Origin: Lunularia cruciata | Taxonomy: Eukaryota; Streptophyta; Marchantiopsida; Lunulariales; Lunulariaceae | DNA length: 64,000 bases | Assembly (NCBI GenBank): GCA_948567375.1 | Contig: OX419759.1 | Coordinates: 10,632,744 to 10,696,743 of the forward strand | Direction of reading: 5' to 3' | Part shown: positions 46,544 to 57,700 of the stretch, in pieces | How the letters are laid out: the number at the start of each line of letters is the position of its first letter | How positions within the stretch are numbered: position 1 is the first letter of the stretch | The notes under the pieces: model-generated | Told to the model about the DNA's origin: nothing | Seen by the model: the letters and a program-made list of their open reading frames with translations, nothing else | The model's database searches: none | Position numbers and translations under genes: made by a program

Positions 46544-46721
46544 ACTTGACTTATAGCTAGTTCATCCTTTATATGGTATAGATTGTAGACAAGCAACTAA
46601 TGATGGAGCTCGATAGCACCCGGCCTCCTGATCTTTGCCTATCATAGGGTATACCATATACTTGGAGTAGATGGCTGTTTGGAGTTAGAGGGGCCTTACT
46701 GTCAACTAGGGAGGCAATTGT

Positions 46722-46825
46722 GGCACTTTAGAGTTTATATATGACTTATGTATGAGTTGTGCTTCTATAGTGTATTATGTTAACAATAATGTATGTTGTG
46801 TAGCGATGCATATATACGCATGAAA
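46722..46825 (+). repeat. R0: direct repeat just upstream of the Gy-B 3' LTR
   Basis: About 104 bases beginning TTGTGGCACTTTAGAG, directly after a purine tract (AGGGAGGCAA at 46711-46720). It is repeated at 47273-47376 (R1) as the final part of the 3' LTR. R0 and R1 flank the 450-base core shared with the 5' repeat. Confidence 0.7.
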
Positions 46826-47376
46826 ACTATCACATCATTTGTAGTGTTGCATCTAGATTGTTTGGACACTAGAGTTGCAATGATAGTGGTTAGAGGTATT
46901 TTAGCAATTACTTGTAGACTACTTTTTGACGGTCAGATTTTGTGTTTGGAGTACTGACTTCATGGTGGAGCCCACCATCACTTTGCATTGTTTACACCAT
47001 TGGGTGTGCCGTCAGTAGGACCATTAGGGTTTAAGACCTAGCTCGAGTACAAGGGTATACTTTTGAAGTGCAGCTCTAGAGAACTCACTTCTCTAATGGT
47101 GAGCATTCAAGTTCCTATGGTAGACAAAGGCCGGTGAGCGTCACTTGGATTCTTTTAGCTAGAGTGGGTGTGGCTTGACTATAATCAGTGCCTAGTTGTT
47201 GACAATTTATAGAGTGACAAATCAAGTATTAATCTGAGTTGAATTGATTTAATTAGTATAAACAAACTTATGATTATGGCACTTTAGAGTTTATGTGTGA
47301 CTTATGTGTGAGTTGTGCTTCTATAGTGGATGATATTGACAAAAATGTATGTTGTGTAGTGATGTATATACATATG
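46826..47376 (+). repeat. Gy-B 3' LTR (long form)
   Basis: About 551 bases: a 450-base core homologous to 17656-18111 plus a 105-base segment R1 (47273-47376), absent from both 5' repeats but present in the solo LTR at 51665-52220. LINE D1 resumes right after it. Termini are decayed. Confidence 0.75.
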
Positions 47377-48900
47377 ATAGTTGTGGAGATAGACCATCTC
47401 TCATATGCTGCAATAACACCTAGAGAGAAAAGGATCCCTCCTCCACCTTGGTCACATATGTTTCCAAAACTGGCCTATAAACAACCACAAAATGGGAGGA
47501 AAGTAGGGGTGCCAAGAAAGCTCAACTACTCAAAAAAGCTATAGGTGCCATATCCTCCATAGAAAATAGGCTTAATCGTCCATACAAGCTTGGTAAAGAT
47601 GTCCGTCTATGTTAAAATCTCCCATCATTGTAATACCAATAGCTAGATAGATGATCTAAAGATGAAATTTGGTTTGGTAACATATGGAAGGATGTTATAT
47701 ATGATCAACTAAGTAGATAAGCTAGAGGTATTACCAAAAGAGTACTTCTACTAATAGGCCAAAAACCAAAACATGCTTGGAAACTTTAGAATCAATAGCT
47801 AGGCATATGATCTAGAGGTGAAACTTGGGATTGTGACATCTGGAAGGATGTTCCACATGATGGAGAATGTAGATCAGATAGAGGTATCACCAAAGAGCAC
47901 CTCTACTAATAGGGTAGAAGCCAAATAGGCCCAAAAACTTTAAAGGCAATTTCAAAGGCCTAAACGTATGAATAAGGCCTAAAAAATGTATAGATTCCTT
48001 CCCAATAAAGGAAAGGTTGGCCCTCCCTCCCCCTTGGTTTGTCTTGCCAAGAGCTTTCCAATGGTACCTCACCCACGTGATTATGAGATTCAAACAAAAA
48101 GATTCTCTAAAAGATTCCTTCTGGTCAAAGCCTATTTGACCAACCAGAAGGGACCAGGACTAACATGTCACCCACCCAAGCAAGTAATCTAAGGGTGAAG
48201 CTTATTGACAGGTCACCTATCCATATACCTAATCATATAGTGGAGCTTTATTGGAGAAAATCCTCCTTGGTTATATAATAAAGAGAAGGTGCTTCTTTGA
48301 GGCATTGGAGGATTGTGTGAAATCTGTTTTTTCACTCTTGTTTCTCTCTCGAAGAGTTCTCTTGTCCTTGGAGTATTAAAGTCATACACTCAAATGTCCA
48401 TGGTCCAATGATATCACCAAAGACTTCCATAATCCTCCTATCAAAAGCTATAAGATGTGATACAAAAGTCAAGGAAGGAGAACCATGAGGAGAATGTAAG
48501 TTGGTAGACGGGCAATACTAGAGGAGAATCTACTAAATGTCACATGTGGATCTCCTAGTAGAGGAAGGTCATCTACTCGGAGAATATCCTTTGTGAGGGC
48601 AATATCTAAGAAGCATATGACAAAATCCTTGGATCCTATTGCACTCCATTAATATGTAGTCCACATGTAGATGTGACATAGCACTCTAGAAGCTAAAGGT
48701 GGGGAAGATACTTGAAAGGGACCATGCTTTGAACTTTGACATCTTGACTCTTAAGCCTACAAGGTGTAGCTCAATAGTCAAATGATCAAAACCTTGCCTA
48801 ATCTGATCTATGATGCACACAATGTGTATATTGTCTACCAAGGAGGGAAATACACAACTTGGCATGGCCAAAGTAGATAAGAGAGCTATGATTGAGCCAT
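47377..48900 (-). pseudogene. LINE D1, RT part (split from 16320-17655)
   Basis: The minus frame 48871-48686 reads CVFPSLVDNIHIVCIIDQIR, then QGFDHLTIELHLVGLRVKMS, the catalytic RT box of a LINE-like element in which the second Asp of the DD pair is Asn. The following C-terminal region (to 47383) aligns with 50030-50790 of D2. It is interrupted by a Gy-C solo LTR and then by Gy-B. D1 upstream of about 48900 is missing; the LINE D2 3' end lies there. Confidence 0.8.
47629..48380 (+). repeat. Gy-C solo LTR in LINE D1, plus orientation
   Basis: Reads TGTAATACCAATAGC on the plus strand, the complement of the other Gy-C LTRs, and ends GGAGTATTAAA (terminal CA decayed). 752 bases. The duplication is imperfect, ATCAT (47624-47628) versus GTCAT (48381-48385). 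LINE D2 runs through the equivalent point uninterrupted, near 50278. Confidence 0.88.
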
Positions 48901-49084
48901 GGAAAGCAAAGATCTCCCATCTGTCATGTTGTCAAGATATTTTGATTGTACCAACTACTTTTTCTTTCTTTTCGTTACTTTATTTAAAAGTAGTAAATTG
49001 GTAAAAGGACGACCACATAAAAAACACAAAGGATGGGAAGACCCCATCAAGCCGTATTGGCTCCATAGGGCTAAGCCCCAATAG

Positions 49085-50377
49085 AGTGAATATGAGAAAT
49101 ATGCTCTACCGCACCTAAGATATCTGAGCTATGCAAGTCATATGGTCTACAAACAATTGGAGCATCCAAAGAAGCAGCACCAAGTATGATTTCTCTCTTA
49201 TGGATTGCACCAGCCACTACCCTCTGTAGAGCAATGGACACATGCTGTCTAAAATATGCTACAAAGTATGAGAGTGAGAGTGGTATCCCTTGGCGCCTAA
49301 CATGATAAGCTCTTGTGCACTCCCTAAAAAATGTGTGAAACAAATGCCGTGTTCATTGCTCCATATAACTCCAAGGCTAGGGGAACAAAGAAGTGACCTT
49401 GCTGCATACCCCTATACTTGGAGACCTTATGCATTGTTGCTGCACTTACTGCCCATACAAGGGGGTAGGTAATCACTCCCTCTAAAATTATATCAGTGTA
49501 GGGTCTATAACCACAACATCTGCTACTATCATCTGATCATCTTGGACCAAGTATAAGTCTACCATGACATGTATTGTTTGCAAATCATACAAATGCTCCT
49601 TCCAAGCTAGGTATCCACTCTCTTGTGCCACAGAAAACACTATGTCATTAATAAGATCGTGGGTAGCTATCCTTTATCCTCCAAAAGGACACCATGCCAT
49701 ATAGATCACTGTTGAATCTAGTGTAGAACCAAACTCACAAGTGAGTAATGAAGATGTTGAAAGGTGGACCAAACCTAAGCAAAACCCCATCATTGTAGAG
49801 AAAGTAGCTAATGCAAGTCAAAATGCCCTAATGCAAAATCAAGCTAGGATCCAAGAACCTGCATCCTTGTTGGAGCAAGAGCAAAGACATGCTCTAGTAG
49901 CATGAGGAATGGATAAGTCAACTAAGAGAGAATGTAGTGTATGCTTACACTATTGCTTCATCAAGGAAGACTGTAAACATCTAGTCCAATCTAACGATAG
50001 TGAAGCAAAAGATGGAAGACCCTTGTGTGCCCTTGGAGATAGACTATCTCTCATTTGCCACAATAGCATCAAGAGAGAAAAGGATCCCTCCAGTCTTCAA
50101 AAGTCACATAAGTATTCAAAACCAACCTATCAATAACCACAAAATGAGAGGAAAGCAAGGGTGCTGAGAGAGTCCAACTACCCAAATATGCTATAAGTGC
50201 CATCTCCTCCATGGATAACAAGCAAACCCGTCCACACGAGATTGGTAGAGATGTTTGTCTACATGCCAAATCCCCTATCACACATTCAAATGTCCTTGGT
50301 CCAATAATATCACCAAAGACTCCCATAATCCTCCTATCAAAGGCTCTTAGACATGATAGGAAGGTCAAGGAGGGCAA
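49085..50377 (-). pseudogene. LINE D2 conserved C-terminal region
   Basis: The frame 50377-50069 reads CLRAFDRRIMGVFGDIIGPR, then ACRQTSLPISCGRVCLLSME and ALIAYLGSW, a conserved block that follows RT in this LINE family. Further on, near 49390-49330, HFFVPLALELYGAM appears, followed by SYFVAYFRQHVSIALQRVVA at about 49250. Function of the extension is unknown. It shares many positions with D1, which supports a common source. Confidence 0.75.
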
Positions 50378-50639
50378 AACTGTATAGAGGAGATATGTTG
50401 GTCAACGAGCAATATTAGAGGAGAGTATACCAAATGCCACATGCGGATCTTGTAGTAATAGAAGGTCATCTACATGGAGAATATCTTTTGCAAGAGTAGC
50501 ATCTAAGAGGCATGTGACAAAATCCTCGGATCTTACTAGCACTCCAAGAAAACATAGTCTATTTGTAGATGTGATACACCCCTCTGGAAGCTCAAGGTGG
50601 GAAGGGATACCTAAAGGGGACCATGCACTTCACTTTTAC

Positions 50640-51383
50640 ATCTCAAGCCTACTAGATGTAGCTTGGTAGTCAAGTGGTCAAAGGCTTGCCTAATCTGATC
50701 TATAGAGCCCACGATGTGTGTATCATCTACCAAGGAATGAAATACAACTTGGCATGGCCAATGTAGTAGATAAGAGAGCTCTAAAGTGAGCTATAGCAAA
50801 TAAGGGCCCCCTTAAAGGATCTTCTTGTACTAGCAATTGACTCTAAGATGGCGACTCCCTCTTGTGAACAACCATGCTGGTAGTGAAAGGAAGCAAGAGA
50901 ACCATAAAAAGACCATAAAAAAGGAATAAGACTTGCCAAGGATCCACCAACCTCCCTAAGATCTTTAAAGATAGATGCTTGTGAGGCTCTATTAAAACAT
51001 TCCCAATATCCACCTGTAGGATGACCCACTTTGGATTGGATATCTAGGAGTGCCATAATGCTTGGAGATATAGCCTCACATCCTCTAGGTGTAGCTACTT
51101 CAAATTGATGTGGATTGAGGAGCTGTCAAAAGTGAGAATGATGTTGAAGGACAATGGTGCAACTAACCAAGCACAAAAAGATCTCTCCAATAGCCATCAA
51201 TCTAATGCTCCTTGTGTCCTTCTCCATCAAAAGAAGTTGACTAGCACCTAACACCCGACTAACAAACATAAGGATGTCTCCTCTTGCTACTATTATAGCC
51301 ACTTGAAACAACTTGATAAAACCACTAAACGGATCATCTGCTTGAAAGAAATATCTAAGATGCTCAGATAACATCCCTAACAA
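50640..51383 (-). pseudogene. LINE D2 reverse transcriptase core
   Basis: The frames 51383-51126 and 51056-50781 give SIRLMAIGEIFLCLVSCTIV, then LLDIQSKVGHPTGG and the palm region (FYGSLASFHYQHGCSQEGVA). The catalytic box near 50690-50750 reads VFHSLVDDTHIVGSIDQIRQ with both Asp intact. The segment SIASTRRSFKGALI corresponds to the primer-grip/thumb entry (QGD region) and has decayed. Stops and frameshifts separate the pieces. Confidence 0.8.
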
Positions 51384-51664
51384 GCCTCATGAAAGGTGAT
51401 AGGTAGTGCACAATGCTTGTGCAAAAAGTGACTTATCAAGACATAAGGGTTGCTTGGGCTGATAATCTAAGACCTCTAGCGGTAATCCTTCTCTTGCCAT
51501 AAGATGTAGTGAGTGTAAGGCACATATAGTCTCATCAATAGGAATAGCTATAGACAAAGGGTGTAGTGCTCATGCGGCTCTACTAAACTCTCCCGCCTGA
51601 CTAGTCTTACACCGTCGTACTTGAGTAGACTCTTTGGTATCATGTGGCAAAACTTGTCTCTTAT

Positions 51665-52220
51665 CATGCATATATACATTGTTACACAACATACGTTGCT
51701 GTCAACATCACACATTATAGAAGCAAAACTCACACATAAGTCCAATATGGATTCTAAAGTGCCACAATAATTTGTTTGTTTATATAGCTCGACTCACATT
51801 CAATCAAATCAGTACTTGATCTATCACTCTATAATTTGCTAAAAATTGGGCACTGATCACAATCAAGCCACACCCACTCTAGCTAAGAGAATCTAGGTAT
51901 CGCTTGCCGGCCTCTATCCACCATAGCAAGGAACTTGAAGGCTCAACATCATAGAAGTGAGCTCTCTAGAGCTACACTTTGAAAGTATACCCTTGGACTT
52001 GAGCTAGGTCTTAAACCCTAATGGTCCCACTAATGGCACACCCAACAGTGCGAACGGTGCAAAGTGACGGTGTTCCCCACCATGAAGTTAGTACCCCAAA
52101 CACAAAATCTGACCGTGAAAAAGTAATCTACAAGTAATTGCTAAAATACCTCTAACCACTATCACCTGCAACTCTAATGTACGAGAAATCTAGATGCGAT
52201 ACTACAAATGGTGTGACACT
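51665..52220 (-). repeat. Gy-B solo LTR (long form) in LINE D2
   Basis: 556 bases on the minus strand, from AGTGTCACACCATTTG to the R1 end ATATATGCATG. It contains the core plus R1. Flanks TTAGG (52221-52225 complement) and ATAAG (51660-51664 complement) may be a decayed duplication. This copy shows that the long form is a real terminal repeat. Confidence 0.78.
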
Positions 52221-52659
52221 CCTAAAACCTACAGCCCTAAAAGACTCCTCATGTAGGCCCAATCCCCCACTTGGAATTGACAAAGTCTAGCAGCCACCTC
52301 TCTATGTCCTGCACGTCCTCTTCTAGCATAACAAAGACACCATTGAGGGAGTAAGAGGAATAATAACCACGCTAACTTGTCAAAGGGATCATGTACCAAA
52401 CGATCAAGTGGGAAGCAAAAAGCTTGTCTAGCCTCATCATAAAATGTATGGGATAGCCTATGGAATAGACGTGGAAAACTAGTCTCAAATAACCCTAAAA
52501 TACAACCCGCCTAAGAAACTAACCACTCCCATGACTCAATCGGTATCCCTTGAATGGTCAACGAAAGGATAGAGGAAGCGTGCATAATCTCAACTGTCCT
52601 TGTTGTCAATGTGATCGCTCGCCTCACATGAGCATCCCAGTGGTCCATCCATAGCCCTT

Positions 52660-52722
52660 GTGCATCCTTCCCACATAGATCTTTACCCCTTGCGAGGTAA
52701 AGTGTCGGTGACACACCGGGCA
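52660..52722 (-). pseudogene. LINE D2 N-terminal C2H2-like zinc finger
   Basis: The minus frame reads CPVCHRHFTSQGVKIYVGRM, then HKG. The CX2C and the final His of a C2H2 finger are present; the first His position holds Tyr. Such fingers occur at the N-terminus of several LINE ORF2-like proteins and bind nucleic acid. Confidence 0.55.
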
Positions 52723-52880
52723 TGGTGTATATCGAGCCGCTCTATGCGGCCCCACATGGGGAAGTGTAGCCATGGCTAGCACAAGGATAATGATAGTAAC
52801 ATATGATATTCCTCTCCATATGTCCCACGCTTGCAAAACCACAACCCTTCACATCCAAACTCACATAAGAAAATGCAATC

Positions 52881-53630
52881 TCTCCAAATACTAGAAACAA
52901 AAGATTTTTGTAAATTTCAATTTCCATGTCAAGAACTTTCAAACTAAATTCACAAGGATCTCAATCATGAAAACCAAGAAAATACAAATAAAAATTCACT
53001 ACTCACCATTCTAAATGTATCATGATCACTCTAAACCCTAAAAAATCTATAATTCCCCATAAATTTTTACTCAGTTCTCCATAGTCTTCAATCAAAATAC
53101 CAATGGAATTGAAATCGAAAAACAAACTGAAACTGAAACGACTATTCACTTAAGTGCTATATGCTAGAGAACCCTAAGGAAATGTATTTCTTTCCTCTCC
53201 GTCTCTACCTTCTCCACCCTCTCTTCCTTGCATCTCCCGTAGTCTCCGGCTCCATCTAAAACTCCCGTAACTTTATTTAAAAAGGGCCCTATTATGAAAT
53301 CAATATTATAATAGCAAGAAAAGCTTTTCCCCAATCATCTGGAATTCGATTTAAGATTTTAAATACCCCTAAAAACTAAAAGGAAGAATCCAACTGCGTA
53401 GGTTGGACTTGAGTTCCTGTTCCGTGGTCAACGACCAACCCCACGCAGTTGGATGTTTAAACTAAAGAAGGTCCGGAGAAGCAGGAAGGACAGAACCACA
53501 CGTGGAAATTAGGGTTCCTACACAGGCCGTCATGAGTTCCCCGACCGCGGGCATCGTGTAGCAGACATTACTCGCCATTTATTATTGGATGGATGCAATG
53601 TACTGTAAGAAGAATCGAGGCGATGATTGA
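52881..53630. other. Spacer and probable promoter side of the PGR/TMEM19 gene
   Basis: AT-rich to 53150, then a CT-rich stretch at 53195-53260. An inverted repeat (53389-53453) is the only structured item. No reading frame is recognisable. Confidence 0.4.
53389..53453. repeat. Inverted repeat with 18-19 base arms
   Basis: Arms TCCAACTGCGTAGGTTGG (53389-53406) and CCAACCCCACGCAGTTGGA (53435-53453) are complementary apart from one mismatch and one extra base, with a 28-base loop. It could form a hairpin in RNA or DNA, or be a footprint of a small inverted-repeat element. Confidence 0.7.
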
Positions 53631-53637
53631 TGGAAGA

Positions 53638-53843
53638 TGGCACCGGCCCCTGATGCAGACAAAACCGTGTTTCTCTCATCGGCTCTCATCAATGCAGAGA
53701 AACTGGCTCCATACGCTATCCATGTGAGCTGTTTACAAGCCTCCAGGAGCTTAAGATTAGATCTAGCGGTGCGATGGCCCGAGTTCTTTCAATTTGGTGT
53801 AAGATTCAATTTAGAATTCGTCATAATCCGGTCTAGTGGGTGA
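53638..53843 (+). other. Possible upstream exon or ORF, unassigned
   Basis: An ATG in good context (AAGATGG at 53638) opens a 68-codon frame with a donor-like GGTGTAAG near 53796. It lies about 1.1 kb before the PGR start. The translation (MAPAPDADKTVFLSSALINA...) resembles nothing I know. It may be an upstream exon, a separate small gene or chance. Confidence 0.2.
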
Positions 53844-54783
53844 GGCGGTGGTGAGAATCAGTGGAGGGTCTACAGGGAGTCTACTTGCTGCACTGCTCTG
53901 GAGGAAAGTAATATAGTGATGTGAGAGATTCCAGCGCTCAAATGTTTGCTATTTTTGGAATCGATGTGTGATGCTCTTTGGCTGGTTACGGAGGAATTAT
54001 TATGCCTCTGTGTCTATATCATGACGTATTGTGAGTTGGGGCGGGCGTGCAAGACCTTGGAAAGCTGATTGAGGGAGCTGAGACTCATTGAGAGACTAGC
54101 AGATGAGATAGTCGACTTAGGGAGTAGGGCCATGGGAGAGAGGTAATTGTCAGAGAATAGGACCAAGTAATGGGAGCTTTGGTTCCGTCTGGATTTTTCG
54201 CGTCTGTCTCGCTTTGTAACTGTCGGTCACTTGAGCTGGTGTGAACTTTCACGTCGGTGTGTGTCAAGTGCTCACCATACTGAAAGGAGAGAAGTTTGAC
54301 TCGGTGCAATTCGAATTAGTGACGGTGCTTTTCCAGCTTGAATCAGCATTCTCTTCATCCTCGATGCTGTGTCTTCTCCCTATTCTCAAATAATACACAT
54401 TCTCACTTGTAGATTCTGGTCTACTGTAAAGAATATTCCTCGGAAGAGAAAGCAATATCACCACATTGTTTAATTGTCCCCTCCGACCGGTCCTCAACAT
54501 CTTTGGTGTGCCTTCTCCGGGGTCTCTCTCCTCAGATTTGAGAGCATCCGGTTTTGGAGGAGAAACTGTGCTTTCTCCTGACTTCAGCATATTTTTCATC
54601 ACGACAAATGCATCGATTTTCGGCTTAAAGGCTTTGGGCGTTCCGTTCTTTATCAAGAGCACTTGGTCCCCTCTCTTCCTTACTCATACCGGCCTTGCAG
54701 CAGGTTCACTTGTACGAGATTTGGAATAAGCACCACCTACGCCAGTTCAAGTGTTCTCATTTCAAAGTTTTCTCTCTATTTCA

Positions 54784-57700
54784 ATGGGGCTCTTGAGGCC
54801 AGTACTAGCGATGCTAGTCGCAGCATCAATTTCTGCACGGTCCCTGCACCGCAAATCTCTTTCACCATCGGGAGCGCTAGCAGGATTCGTCGTTCTCACG
54901 GCTACCCTGATGGCAGGCCCTAGGTCCCTCTTCTCACTCCATCCTTGTACTAAGCAGTTTGTAGATCTGTAGCTTGGACGCACCTTCAGGTGTAAAGAAT
55001 GCACAAGATAATAGTTATGAATGTTAGAATCATTGATTGCGAATTCAGAGAGAATCTCAGGTATAGGAGAATATCAGGAGCGATTGTATGTCACCGTCCG
55101 CCCGTACTTCCTTGCTCTTAAGTACTCCACGTCTGCTTCGTGCGCATCTATAAGCTTGAAGCTTCTAGAGCATGCACTTATATACACTATCATTGGTTAT
55201 ATTTATCTCTTGGAAGTTGTCAAGATGCCATATATTTTGTTCTTCACTTATCGATAACTTTCATTTCGGAATCAATCCGCGAACGAGGAGCTGCTGGTCT
55301 TGAGATTATTCATCTCTGGGCCTTTCGTACAGAAGTGGTTCATCCGTAAGCTCCGCCAATATTTGAACAACTGAAAGCAGAACAACTCTAGCCATTAGTT
55401 CTACGCTCCTTCAATCTGGATCCTTGCGTGATTCGGGTTTGTAGTTGTCATTAGTTGTTACACAGATCTGGTACTATCATGCCTGGACAGCTGAAGAGGT
55501 CCATTGTCCTCGAGCAGGCTATGAACTTCTTCGAGTGTCGCCGAGACACACGAAATATTCTACTGGCTGTTCGTGGAGACGAGAAACTAGAAATTTCAGT
55601 TCTGTTTTACAAATTGCGCTTAATCAAAGTCTTTCCCGTTCAAAACTCACTCAACGAGGCCCCGATTTTCCATTATGGTTCAGAAGTTTCCTATTCTATG
55701 AAAATAGCGTCCGCGAGTGACTTCTTTCTCCCACACCAGTGTGTTGTCAGGAGGACCAAATCAAAGATAGTAGTAACCTTGGATCATTTCTGTCCTTTTA
55801 CTTGGCGGATTTTGAATGATGACATCCGCAGAAAAACTAAGCTTGGAGACCTTCCGTTGACGTTTCTAGTGTGCAGGTTTGGAGCGATCATTCTTGCGTT
55901 CTTCTTCAGCTCTTCACAGTTGACTAAGTTAAAATCTGACGAGAAGAAACTGATAGAAGAAGAACACAAAGAAGGCGGACAACGTGATTGGTATGTACTT
56001 CTTAAGAAAAGATAAGCGTCGCGTGTTTATCAAACTTTGAATCCTGATTCAAGTTTCCCCCTGAAATTTCAACAATCAGAGAGGTGTTAGCTTCATGTGA
56101 CTGAAGTATTAATTCAGTCGTGAAGAATCTAGATTAGATGTGGTCTTTTAGTGTACACTATAGCGCAGGGAGGGCTAAATTGCGCCGTAAAGGCATTGTT
56201 TAACTGCGACAGGATATTCTTGCAGCCTTCCCTATGGTAAATTCTACGCTGTTAGTCTGAACGAGCTTCCGAAATGTGTAACACAACCAGCTTCGGGCCA
56301 GTATATTCCTTTATTCTTGTGCCATCCTCACTGCCACCTATTGGAGACGGAGTGCAGAGTAATAGAGGGCAACACTGGCATCAGAAATTTCATGCTCTAG
56401 AAAACGATATTCCAGCTCCCGAAGTTTTGATGCTTCCAAAGTGCTAGGGTCAATCAAGAACTGAACTTGTGTTTTATATGGTAGCTATCAGAGATTTCGT
56501 GGTTCTTCTGAAGAATCTTATGATTCAATTGAAATTTCACTGATAAGGCCTTGTGATATAGGCCATTGTAGTTATCATTTTGGTCAAGTTGAGGCTCACC
56601 TGTCCACCATCAATTTGCAGGTCGCAGGTCTTAGCGAACAGCGCAGTGGGCACGATACTCTCAGTTTGGGTTGCCTATGCTACGGGTTTTCAAGACAGCT
56701 GTTTCGACACCAGAGAAGCACCCCTAGTGACGGGTTTACTGGGTGGCATACTTGGACACTACGCTTGTTGTAATGGTGATACTTGGTCATCTGAGATTGG
56801 AGTCCTAAGCAACAGTTCGCCTCGTCTCATCACAACTTTCCGGGTATTGCCCCTTTAAAGAAGATTTTGTGTCTTTGAGCATTTTTTCTCTTATCAGGTC
56901 CGCAAGTCAGATAGTTATGTTTGCTTTTAGTCGTAGTTATTCGTCACAAGACTTACAGTTTCATACGTTTTCTTCCAGGGTACCGTCTATCCTGATCATT
57001 TGGAATAGAAAGTCGAATGAGTTGAACCATATTGTGATTCTAACAACTGACCTATCTCAAATGCTTCAGAGTAATAAAGATCTTGTGAAACTTGCTTGGA
57101 GTACTGAATGAACCTCAAATAAACTCCATATCTTTTTGAGTTCAAGATATGTAAGGGGATGGCCTAAATCAATATGCTCCATATCTAACACATCACACTG
57201 CGTATACAGCAAGTTCCGCGAGGCACAAACGGGGGAGTGAGCCTTTTAGGCCTGTTTGCGGCAGCTGGTGGTGGGGCCTTTATTGGGTTGGTATTTTTTA
57301 TTGTCGGACACTTCACCGCAGACTGCACAGGCCGAACTTCAAGTTCACAATGGCTTCTGCTACCTATCGGTACTGCTGTGGGGTTACTTGGTAGTCTCTT
57401 CGATTCTGTCCTTGGAGCCACAGTGCAATTCAGTGGGAATTGTGCGGTCCGCAAAAAGGTATGCTAATCCGTTCTCCTTCTTCAGACTGAAAGTTCATCA
57501 GATCCTGGTGAATAACCAGTTTCCATCAAGATCACGAAAAGCATTCCGCCATTTGAATCTTTCAGGGTTCAAAACTCTTGTATAGCAGAAGGATGACTAG
57601 ATTCTGGACGCTTTCAAGATTCACTTTCAAGAAGCAGGACAAAGTGATCGTCGACCGTGACCCTCGTAGTTGTTTGACTTCTATCATAATCGGACTCAAC

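Larger units (their letters stand above)
17656..47376 (+). mobile_element. Gy-B Ty3/gypsy element carrying DNA methyltransferase and PHD relics, split by four insertions
   Basis: One plus-strand element can be traced from its 5' terminal repeat (17656) to its 3' LTR (ending 47376) across four later insertions. Net length is about 10.0 kb. Order: 5' repeat, leader 18112-19727, gag, two zinc knuckles (27090-27260), protease, methyltransferase-like domain (28806-29812), RT, RNase H, integrase, PHD finger, 3' LTR. The insertion point in LINE D1 is shown by gap-free alignment of the LINE flanks with LINE D2 and a decayed duplication, ATGGT (17651-17655) and ATAGT (47377-47381). The family differs from the chromoviruses here in lacking a chromodomain. 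Confidence 0.85.
48960..52880 (-). mobile_element. LINE D2, near full-length non-LTR retrotransposon
   Basis: Minus-strand element with an N-terminal zinc finger (52722-52660), RT (about 51380-50640), a conserved C-terminal extension (50377-49090) and an A-rich 3' end near 48960-48980 (AATAAAGTAACGAAAAG on the minus strand). A Gy-B solo LTR is inserted at 51665-52220. No LTRs. It abuts the truncated end of D1, so D2 probably inserted into or next to D1. No APE endonuclease domain is recognisable. Confidence 0.75.

Noticed and set aside
54264-54662. 132-codon minus-strand frame upstream of PGR
   Set aside because: No recognisable domain, low-complexity polar composition and no supporting splice or promoter context. 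It could not be supported as a gene.
55455-56015. 186-codon plus-strand frame as a separate gene
   Set aside because: Its second part is exon 2 of the PGR/TMEM19 gene, and the first part is intron 1. Splicing at 55876 and 55990 restores the family sequence exactly.
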